Assembly (NCBI RefSeq): GCF_030272615.1
Contig: NW_026728920.1
Location: 250,001-270,000, forward strand
Length of the DNA stretch: 20,000 nt
Reading direction: 5' to 3'
Origin: Cryptomeria japonica
Taxonomy: Eukaryota > Streptophyta > Pinopsida > Cupressales > Cupressaceae
The stretch's first letter is position 1; each line of letters begins with the position of its first letter. The notes under the pieces are model-generated. The model did not search any database, had not been told where the DNA came from, and was given only the letters and a program-made list of their open reading frames with translations. Below are positions 7,985 through 14,464 of this stretch, in pieces. A program made the translations under genes and the position numbers.

Positions 7985-9710
7985 GGCACCCAACTCGACA
8001 CCCATGGGATGCCGACCCACCCGGGCTTCCACCTAGCACACCTTGGCACCCACCCACCCTCGCACCCAACCTCGCACCCAACTTAGCACCTTTGAACCCA
8101 CATTGGCACTCACCCTGACCCTGGCACCTTGGAACCCACATTGGCACTCACCTTGACCCTGGCACCCACCTTTGCACTCACCTTGGGACCCACCCTGGCT
8201 CCCACCTCGGCACCCACCCAGACACCCACCTTGGTTCCTTGGCACCCACCTTGGATCCTTGGCACCCACCCCGACACCCACCTTGGCACGCAACTTGGCT
8301 ACTTGCCACCCACCTTGGCTCCTTGACGCCCACCCCGACAACCACCCCGTGACCTACCCTGGCTAGGGTTGGTGCACACCCACCCTGGTGCCCACCTTGG
8401 CACCCACCCCATGACCCACCTTGGCACGCACCTTAGTACCCACCCTGTTACCCACCCTAGGACCCACCCCGTGACCCACCTTGGCCAGGGTGGGTGCACC
8501 CACCCTGGTGCCCACCTTGGCACCCACCCATCCTAGCACCCAGCCTGTGACCGGGCTTGGAACCCAACCTTGCACCCGTCTTGGCCAGTGTGGGTGCGCA
8601 CCCATCCTGGCACCCACGTTGTGACACACCCTTTAACCCACGCACCCTAGCAGCCACGTTGGCACCCACCTTGGAACACAACCTAGCAACTTGGCACCCA
8701 CCCCGTGACCCACCTTGGCATCCACCATAGCAGTCGCCCACTTGGCACCCACCTTGGAACCCAAGTTGGCACCCACCTCGGCACCCACCTTGACACTTGT
8801 GGACCCACCTTGCCACTCACCCTAGCATCGACCCATCCTAGCACCCACCCTGGCACCTTTGCACCCTAGCACTCACCCATCCTAGCACCTAACCTGTGAC
8901 CCACCTTGACACTCACCCTCGCACCCACCTTGGAACCCAACCTAGCACCCACCCACCCTGACACCAACCCTAGCACCTACCCACCCTTGCACCCACCCTG
9001 TGACCCATCTTGGCACCCACCCATCCTACCACTCAACCTATCACCCACCTTCTCACCCACCTTGGCATCCACCTTAGCACCCACCCACACTGGCACCTTG
9101 GCACCCACCTCGGGCAAGGTGGGTGCACACCCACCCTGACACCCAATTTAGAACCAACCGAGCATGTTACCCACCTTGGCACCCACATTGCAGCCCACCC
9201 TAGTACCCACCCTATGACCCACATTGGCATCCACACCCTAGCACCCAGGCACCTCGACACCCGCCTTGACACGCACCCTAGCACTAAACCTGTGACCCAC
9301 CTTGGAACTCACCCTAGAACCCACCCACCCTGTGAACCACCTTGGCATCCACCTTAGCACCCACCCACCTTGGCACCCACTCTAGCACTCACCCATCCTA
9401 ACACCCAACTTGTTACCCACCTTGGCACCCGCCCTCGCGTCCACCTTGAAACCCACCCTAGCACCCACCCACGCAGGAGCCCACCTTGGCACCCAACCTA
9501 ACACCCACGCATCCTGGCACCCAACTTGTGACCCACCTTGGAACCCACCCTAGTACCCACCTTTGAACCCACTATATCACCAACCCACCTTGGCACCCAC
9601 CCTATGACCCTCTTTGGAATCCACCCTAGCACGCACCCACCCTGGCACCCACCATGGAGCGCACCCTAGCACCCACCCACCTCGGCACGCACCTCAACAC
9701 CCACCTTGGT
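7985..9710. repeat. C-rich minisatellite, full length
   Basis: About 1.7 kb of degenerate CACCCACCTTGG / CACCCACCCTAG repeats. G is scarce on the plus strand, and the minus strand is a G-rich GGTGGGTGCCAAGG repeat. A textbook four-run G-quadruplex motif on the minus strand lies opposite 9312-9330 (C runs at 9312, 9320, 9324 and 9328). Units have drifted, so no clean period is kept. Open frames are short and of low complexity (Pro/Thr-rich). The tract ends about 260 bp before the first Pol I start motif. Confidence 0.88.
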
Positions 9711-9895
9711 GTGCGCACTGCGCCAACCTCTCAAAGACCCTATGTGGTGCGCTCCAAAGTGTACACCTTTGGTGCGCTCCAAGGTGCGCACCTTTGGTGC
9801 ACACCGAGGTGCACACCAAAGTGTGCACCGAGGTGAGCACCAAAGTGCACTCCAAGGTGCACACCAAGGCGTGCACCTTTGGTGCGGTCAATGCA
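9711..9895. repeat. GTGCACC/CTCCAAAG short palindromic array
   Basis: It opens with GTGCGCACTGCGCCAACCTC and tcaaagaccct, the same sequence that ends each promoter unit, so this is a promoter-unit remnant. Then follow about eight short blocks of GGTGCGCTCCAAAGTG, GTGCACACCAAAG and GTGCACCTTTGGTGC that are near-palindromic. The same blocks recur inside the third promoter unit at about 10230-10280. Confidence 0.75.
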
Positions 9896-9970
9896 AACGA
9901 ATTCGGAAGTTGGGGTCGATGTCCTAATCGCTGCTGCAGACTACACGTATGAGAATCGGACAAATAGCTT

Positions 9971-9980
9971 TATATAGGGG
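9971..9980 (+). promoter_or_regulatory. Pol I start motif, copy 1
   Basis: TATATAGGGG, the plant Pol I initiator consensus. This copy has one extra T just upstream (AGCTTTATATAGGGG), shifting the motif by one base from its upstream block. That may weaken it. Confidence 0.8.
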
Positions 9981-10127
9981 AGGTGTTGCGTTTGATGGGT
10001 CGACTCCCCTGGTTGTGTGCACTGCACCAACTTCAAAGACCCTGTCTTGTTTAAGAAGTCAAAAGTTGGGGTGGATGTCCTAATCATTGCTGCAGTCTAC
10101 GCATGTATGAGAATCAGACAAATAGCT

Positions 10128-10137
10128 TATATAGGGG
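10128..10137 (+). promoter_or_regulatory. Pol I start motif, copy 2
   Basis: TATATAGGGG in the CAAATAGCT context. AGGGGAG (10133-10139) can pair with CTCCCCT (10161-10167). Confidence 0.85.
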
Positions 10138-10347
10138 AGGTGTTGCATTCGGTGGGTTGACTCCCCTGGTTGTGCGCACTGCGCCAACCTCAAAGACCCC
10201 GCATAGCAGAAGAAGTCGGAAGTCGGATTTTGGTGAGCACCAAGGCGTGCACCTTTGGTGCGGTCAACGCAGACGAATTCAGAAGTTGGGGTGGATGTCC
10301 TAATCGTTGTTGCAGGCTACACATGTATGAGAATCAGACAAATAGCT

Positions 10348-10357
10348 TATATAGGGG
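10348..10357 (+). promoter_or_regulatory. Pol I start motif, copy 3
   Basis: TATATAGGGG. Its unit carries the additional ~63-bp GTGCACC block upstream, which makes its upstream region resemble that of the 311-bp family. Confidence 0.85.
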
Positions 10358-10504
10358 AGGTGTTGGGTTTGATGGGTCAACTCCCTTGGTTGTGCGCATT
10401 ACGCCAACCTCAAAGACCTTGTTTTCGTTAAGAAGTCAAAAGTTGGGGTCAATGTCCTAATGGCTCCTGTAGGCTACACATGTATGAGAATCGGACAAAT
10501 AGCT

Positions 10505-10514
10505 TATATAGGGG
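10505..10514 (+). promoter_or_regulatory. Pol I start motif, copy 4
   Basis: TATATAGGGG in a 157-bp unit. The upstream half contains TTTTCGTTAAGAAGTCAAAAG. Confidence 0.85.
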
Positions 10515-10661
10515 AGGTGTTGGGTTTGATGGGTCGACTCCCCTGGTTGTGCGCATTACGTCAACCTCAAAGACCTTGTTTTCGTTAAGAAGTCAAAAGT
10601 TGGGGTCGATGTCCTAATTGCTCCTGTAGACTACACATGTATGAGAATCAGACAAATAGCT

Positions 10662-10671
10662 TATATAGGGG
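10662..10671 (+). promoter_or_regulatory. Pol I start motif, copy 5
   Basis: TATATAGGGG in a 157-bp unit nearly identical to copies 4 and 6. Confidence 0.85.
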
Positions 10672-10818
10672 AGGTGTTGGGTTTGATGGGTTGACTCCCC
10701 TAGTTGTTCGCATTACACCAACCTCAAAGACCTTGTTTTCGTTTAGAAGCCGAAAGTTGGGGTCGATGTCCTAATTGCTCCTGCAGGCTACGCATGTATG
10801 AGAATCAGACAAATAGCT

Positions 10819-10828
10819 TATATAGGGG
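10819..10828 (+). promoter_or_regulatory. Pol I start motif, copy 6
   Basis: TATATAGGGG, the last of the 157-bp family. After it the unit runs into GCATTGCGGATGAAGTCG and then the 38/52-bp array. Confidence 0.85.
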
Positions 10829-10924
10829 AGGTGTTGGGTTTGATGGGTCGACTCCCCTGGTTGTGCGCATTGCGCCAACCTCAAAGACCCTGCATTGCGG
10901 ATGAAGTCGAAAGTCAGAGTTTGG

Positions 10925-11579
10925 TGTGCTACAAGGTGTGGTCGAAGGTGCTCACCTAGGTGTGCACCTTTGGAGCGCAGGAAAAGTGCCCTCCAAAAGT
11001 GCGCACCTTTGGAGTGCACAAAAGTGCCCTCCAAAAGTGCGCACCTTTGGAGCGCACAAAAGTGCCCTCCAAAAAGTGCCCTCCAAAAGTGCGCACCTTT
11101 GGAGCGCACAAAAGTGCCCTCCAAAAAGTGCCCTCCAAAAGTGCGCACCTTTGGAGTGCAGAAAAGTGCCCTCCAAAAAGTGCCCTCCAAAAGTGTGCAC
11201 CTTTGGAGTGCACAAAAGTGCCCTCCAAAAGTGCGCACCTTTGGAGCGCAGAAAAGTGCCCTCCAAAAAGTGCCCTCCAAAAGTGCGCACCTTTGGAGCG
11301 CAGAAAAGTGCCCTCCAAAAAGTGCCCTCCAAAAGTGCGCACCTTTGGAGCGCAGAAAAGTGCCCTCCAAAAAGTGCCCTCCAAAAGTGCGCACCTTTGG
11401 AGCGCAGAAAAGTGCCCTCCAAAAAGTGCCCTCCAAAAGTGCGCACCTTTGGAGCGCACAAAAGTGCCCTCCAAAAAGTGCCCTCCAAAAGTGCGCACCT
11501 TTGGAGCGCACAAAAGTGCCCTCCAAAAGTGCGCACCTTTGGAGCGCACAAAAGTGCCCTCCAAAAGTGCGCACTTTTG
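10925..11579. repeat. 38/52-bp near-palindrome array
   Basis: Fourteen copies of GTGCGCACCTTTGGAGCGCA start at 10962, 10999, 11037, 11089, 11141, 11193, 11231, 11283, 11335, 11387, 11439, 11491, 11529 and 11567. Spacings are 37, 38, 52, 52, 52, 38, 52, 52, 52, 52, 52, 38 and 38. The 52-bp form has one additional AAGTGCCCTCCAAA block of 14 bp. CTCCAAAA before and CTTTGGAG after the core GTGCGCAC make a 24-bp palindrome with a single mismatched pair. Open frames through it on both strands are repeat products, not genes. Confidence 0.92.
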
Positions 11580-11687
11580 GTGCGCACCAAGGCGCTGGTT
11601 CGGTCGTTGCAGGCGAGTTCGGAAGTTGGGGTCGATGTCCTGAGCGGAGGTGCAAACTACACAGGTGTCGGAATCGGACAAATAGCT

Positions 11688-11697
11688 TATATAGGGG
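11688..11697 (+). promoter_or_regulatory. Pol I start motif, copy 7
   Basis: TATATAGGGG in GGACAAATAGCT context, first 311-bp unit. GGGGAG (11694-11699) can pair with CTCCCC (11721-11726). Confidence 0.85.
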
Positions 11698-11998
11698 AGG
11701 TGTATGCTTCGATGGGTCGACTCCCCAGGTTGAGCGCACCGCGCCAACCTCAAAGACCCTACGGTATGGATGAAGTCGGAAGTTGGGTCCGATGACCGAT
11801 TCGATTAGTAGGTATGCTCATGAGGTCGGAATTTGGGTCCGATGACCTGCCATGTGCAGGAAGGCGAATGTTGGCACTGTGCGTTGCAAGGTGCACACCA
11901 AGGTGCTGGTGCGGTCTTTTTAGTCGAGTTCGGAAGTTGGGGTCGATGTCCTGATCGGAGGTGCAAGCTACACAGGTGTGGGAATCGGACAAATAGCT

Positions 11999-12008
11999 TA
12001 TATAGGGG
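11999..12008 (+). promoter_or_regulatory. Pol I start motif, copy 8
   Basis: TATATAGGGG, second 311-bp unit, in a context identical to copy 9. Confidence 0.85.
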
Positions 12009-12309
12009 AGGTGTATGCTTCGTTGGGTCGACTCCCCGGGTTGAGCGCACCGCGCCAACCTCAAAGACCCTACGGTATGGATGAAGTCGGAAGTTGGGTC
12101 CGATGACCGATTCGATATGTAGGCATACTCGCGAGGTCGGAATTTGGGTCCGATGACCTGCCATGTGCAGGAAGGCGAATGTTGGCACTGTGCGTTGCAA
12201 GGTGCGCACCAAGGCGCTGGTTCGGTCGTTGCAGGCGAGTTCGGAAGTTGGGGTCGATGTCCTGATCGGAGGTGCAAACTACACAGGTGTGGGAATCGGA
12301 CAAATAGCT

Positions 12310-12319
12310 TATATAGGGG
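12310..12319 (+). promoter_or_regulatory. Pol I start motif, copy 9
   Basis: TATATAGGGG, third 311-bp unit. Confidence 0.85.
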
Positions 12320-12620
12320 AGGTGTATGCTTCGTTGGGTCGACTCCCCGGGTTGAGCGCACCGCGCCAACCTCAAAGACCCTACGGTATGGATGAAGTCG
12401 GAAGTTGTGTCCGATGACCGATTCGATATGTAGGCATACTCGCGAGGTCGGAATTTGGGTCCGATGACCTGCCATGTGCAGGAAGGCGAATGTTGGGACT
12501 GTGCGTCGCAAGGTGCGCACCAAGGCGCTGGTGCCGTCGTTGCAGTCGAGTTCGGAAGTTGGGGTCGATGTCCTGGTCAGAGGTGCAAACTACACAGGTG
12601 TGGGAATCGGACAAATAGCT

Positions 12621-12630
12621 TATATAGGGG
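12621..12630 (+). promoter_or_regulatory. Pol I start motif, copy 10
   Basis: TATATAGGGG, fourth 311-bp unit. This is the last copy of the ATAGCTT subfamily. Confidence 0.85.
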
Positions 12631-12798
12631 AGGTGTATGCTTCGATGGGTCGACTCCCCGGGTTGAGCGCACCGCGCCAACCTCAAAGACCCTACAGTAT
12701 GGATGAAGTCGGAAGTTGGGTCCGATGACCGATTCGATACGTAGGCATATTGGCGAGGTCTGAATTTGTGTCCGATGACCTGCCATGCGCAGGAAGGC

Positions 12799-13050
12799 GG
12801 AATTTGGGTCCGATGACCGAGTTGATGGCGTGCCATGCGCAGAAAGGCGGAATTTGGGTCCGATGACCGAGTTGATGTTGATGGCCCGCCATGCACAGGA
12901 AGGCGGAATTTGGGTCCGATGACCGATTTGAAGGCGTGCCATGCGCAGAAAGGCGGAGTTTGGGTCCGATGACCGAGTTGATATTGATGGCCCGCCATGC
13001 GCAGGAAGGCGGAATTTGGGTCCGATGACCTGACATACGCATGGAGTCCG
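12799..13050 (+). repeat. 50/56-bp repeats of an upstream promoter element
   Basis: Five copies of AATTTGGGTCCGATGACC followed by GCCATGCGCAGRAAGGCGG start near 12801, 12851, 12907, 12956 and 13013, at alternating spacing of about 50 and 56 bp. The two lengths come from a GAGTTGATGTTGATGG / GATTTGAAGGCG variation. The repeat is a local amplification of the distal part of the 311-bp unit and carries no start motif. Confidence 0.85.
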
Positions 13051-13165
13051 ACTCGGGGGCCGATGTTCGATTCGATGACTTGCATTGTGGGTAAAGTCGG
13101 AAGTTGTGGTCTTTGACCCGATTCGATGACCAGACTTCGGCTGCTTGAGAATCGGACAAATAACT
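13051..13165 (+). promoter_or_regulatory. Upstream region of start motif copy 11
   Basis: Divergent copies of the upstream element (TCCGACTCGGGGGCCGATG, GTCGGAAGTTGTGGTCTTTG) lead into GAGAATCGGACAAATAACTT. This is the first member of the second promoter subfamily. Confidence 0.55.
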
Positions 13166-13175
13166 TATATAGGGG
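13166..13175 (+). promoter_or_regulatory. Pol I start motif, copy 11 (ATAACTT subfamily)
   Basis: TATATAGGGG preceded by AATAACT instead of AATAGCT. GGGGAGG (13172-13178) pairs with CCTCCCC (13195-13201). A longer inverted repeat follows at 13202. Confidence 0.85.
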
Positions 13176-13201
13176 AGGTAGTGTTCTCGAGCATCCTCCC
13201 C

Positions 13202-13299
13202 CCGTGCCCGTTTATGTCGATTGATGCTGGTGCTCGACTGGTTGGAGCGCTCGGATGCAAAAATCTTGCACCAGGATTTATCGATTGTGATGGACACGG
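13202..13299 (+). promoter_or_regulatory. Inverted repeat 31 nt past start motif, copy 1
   Basis: Arms 13202-13233 and 13268-13299 match as an imperfect 32-bp inverted repeat. The ends CCGTG/CACGG and TGGTGC/GCACCA and the centre TCGAT/ATCGA are paired. It is the homologue of 13642-13740 and 14131-14226. Confidence 0.65.
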
Positions 13300-13606
13300 C
13301 AAGTCTCCTGATTGCTATGCAGGAGCTCATCGTGAATCTCTATGCGGCCTTGGTATGGACTCGACCTGCGGAATGGTTCGGCAATGGTAGTCGCTCCAAC
13401 ACGTCCTTGCAATGGCCACAGAGGTGATTCGACTAGAGCTCCAGTCTAGCTTTTGGGTTGCTTGGCGGACTGGTATAGCCGCGATCGAGTTCCGGCCATG
13501 AACGTTTTAGATAGCTCTTGGGCTTTCTGGGACGGAAGTCGGAAGTTTGGGCTGTTGTCCGATTTGATGACCATTCTTCGGATGTGTGAGAATCGGACAA
13601 ATAACT
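13300..13606 (+). other. Transcribed spacer of copy 11 and upstream region of copy 12
   Basis: Contains GATTGCTATGCAGGAGCTC, GGCAATGGTAGTCGCTCC and CCAGTCTAGCTTTTGGGTTG, which are the ancestors or relatives of blocks in the 188-bp ETS repeat. Then GGAAGTCGGAAGTTTGGGCT leads to the next promoter. No gene is seen. Confidence 0.55.
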
Positions 13607-13616
13607 TATATAGGGG
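13607..13616 (+). promoter_or_regulatory. Pol I start motif, copy 12
   Basis: TATATAGGGG, 441 bp after copy 11. The downstream base changes (ACTG for AGGT) are partly matched on the pairing side (CAGCCCCC), so the start-site stem can still form with a bulge. Confidence 0.8.
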
Positions 13617-13641
13617 ACTGTGTTGTCTCACGCAGCCCCCT

Positions 13642-13740
13642 CCGTGCCCCTCTATCTCGACCGATGTTGGTGCTTGAAAGGGTTGGGATCGCTCGGATTT
13701 ATAAACGTGCACCACCATTTGTCGAGTGTGAGGGACGCGG
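13642..13740 (+). promoter_or_regulatory. Inverted repeat 30 nt past start motif, copy 2
   Basis: Arms 13642-13673 and 13709-13740. Conserved pairs include CCCTC/GAGGG, CTCGAC/GTCGAG and TGGTGC/GCACCA. It is imperfect but clearly the same structure as the other two. Confidence 0.65.
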
Positions 13741-14096
13741 CAGGTCTCCTAAATGCTATACGGGCGCTCTCTGAGAATCTCTATCCGGCCTCGACACAGA
13801 CTAGTCTTGCTGAATGGTTTGGCACTGGTAGTCGATCCAACACGTCGTTGTTGTGGCCGCCTAGGCGATTCGATTCGAGCCCCCGTCTAGCTTTTGGGTT
13901 GCTTGGCGGATTTTGCCCTATCCGCAAGTGAGCTCGGTCCCTAAACGTTCGAGAAACCCGATTGCTATGCGCCGACTCTCTTTCTTGCGAGCCTCCATCT
14001 AGCTTTTGGGTCTCTACGGAACGGAAGTCGGAATCTGGGACCGTTGTTTGATTCGACGAGGCAGACTACGGTTGTGCGAGAATCGGACAAATAACT
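13741..14096 (+). other. Transcribed spacer of copy 12 and upstream region of copy 13
   Basis: Homologous to 13300-13606 in order (GGCACTGGTAGTCGATCC, CCGTCTAGCTTTTGGGTTGC), with an added CCCGATTGCTATGCGCCG segment at about 13968. It ends with GGAAGTCGGAATCTGGGACC and the promoter block. No gene is seen. Confidence 0.55.
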
Positions 14097-14106
14097 TATA
14101 TAGGGG
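14097..14106 (+). promoter_or_regulatory. Pol I start motif, copy 13; candidate 35S gene promoter
   Basis: TATATAGGGG in AATCGGACAAATAACTT context, 490 bp after copy 12 and the last such motif in the window. Being nearest to the expected 18S it is the best candidate for the pre-rRNA start. Another promoter beyond 20000 cannot be excluded. Confidence 0.75.
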
Positions 14107-14130
14107 AGGTGTTGACTGGAGCATTCTCCC

Positions 14131-14226
14131 CCGTGCCCCTCTAACTCGACCAATGCTGGCGCTCGAACGGTGGTAGCGCTCGGATTTTCGTTGAGCGCCA
14201 GCATTGGTCGATTTAGAGGGGCATGC
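14131..14226 (+). promoter_or_regulatory. Near-perfect inverted repeat 29 nt past start motif, copy 3
   Basis: Bases 14134-14164 and 14193-14223 are reverse complements at 30 of 31 positions, with a 28-nt loop. The mismatch is C14145 opposite A14212. The nascent pre-rRNA would form a very stable hairpin beginning about 30 nt from its 5' end. Confidence 0.85.
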
Positions 14227-14464
14227 GAGATTCCCGAATGCTATGCGAGGGCTCTGACGGAAATGTCTATTGGTTTCGGTATGGATGCAATTGCGAGTGG
14301 TTCGGCAAAGGTAGTCGTTCCGATGCGTCCATGTCGTGGCCAAATCGATAATTCGATTTGAGCCCTCGTATAGCATTTGGGTCTCTCGATGTGATTCCGC
14401 ATTCCAGTCCCTTTGGGCACTGCTTGAGCCGCATCCCAGGGGGTTCCCTTCCCAATAATCTGCC
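14227..14464 (+). other. ETS segment before the 188-bp array
   Basis: Contains GGTTCGGCAAAGGTAGTCG and GATGCGTCCATG, matching the GGTAGTCGCC / GCGTCCGATGC part of the 188-bp repeat, and a further GAGCCCTCGTATAGCATTTG block. No gene is seen. Confidence 0.55.

Larger units (their letters stand above)
6036..8497. repeat. Right copy of the tandem duplication
   Basis: This is the second copy of the segment seen at 1-2463. It holds an intact 5S gene at 7125-7242. Identity with the left copy stops after 8497. Here the C-rich minisatellite simply continues, while the left copy switches to GC-rich array at 2464. The right copy therefore looks like the parental arrangement and 2451-2463 like the recombination joint. 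Confidence 0.93.
9896..10910 (+). repeat. 157-bp Pol I spacer-promoter repeat array
   Basis: Six tandem units, each with AGTTGGGGTCGATGTCCTAA, then ATGAGAATC, GACAAATAGCTTATATAGGGG, AGGTGTTGGG, TCGACTCCCCTGGTTGTG and CGCCAACCTCAAAGACC. TATATAGGGG motifs lie at 9971, 10128, 10348, 10505, 10662 and 10819. Spacing is 157 except 220 between the second and third, where a ~63-bp block like 9836-9900 is inserted. Repeated promoters in the spacer are a known feature of plant and animal rDNA. Confidence 0.9.
11580..12798 (+). repeat. 311-bp Pol I promoter repeat array, 4 units
   Basis: Units begin at 11580, 11891, 12202 and 12513, exactly 311 bp apart; the fourth runs to about 12798. Each holds GTGCGCACCAAGGCGCTGG, a start-motif block homologous to the 157-bp unit, and an additional ~155 bp. 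That addition includes two copies of an element like TCGGAAGTTGGGTCCGATGA. Units differ at few positions. The start motifs are at 11688, 11999, 12310 and 12621. Confidence 0.93.

Noticed and set aside
6036-8497. 6-kb duplication as a pure assembly artefact
   Set aside because: The copies differ at five or more places and have different right-hand continuations joined at a plausible microhomology, so a real duplication is preferred. Raw long reads would be the final test.
8014-9700. Telomere-like repeat because of CCCTA/TAGGG strings
   Set aside because: Plant telomere TTTAGGG units are not in tandem. The strings are variants of the CACCCACCTTGG minisatellite.
10895-11795. Open frames of about 290-320 codons on both strands at the 38/52-bp array
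   Set aside because: The same repeat is open in several frames on both strands, and the unit lengths (38, 52) rotate the frame. There is no conserved protein pattern.
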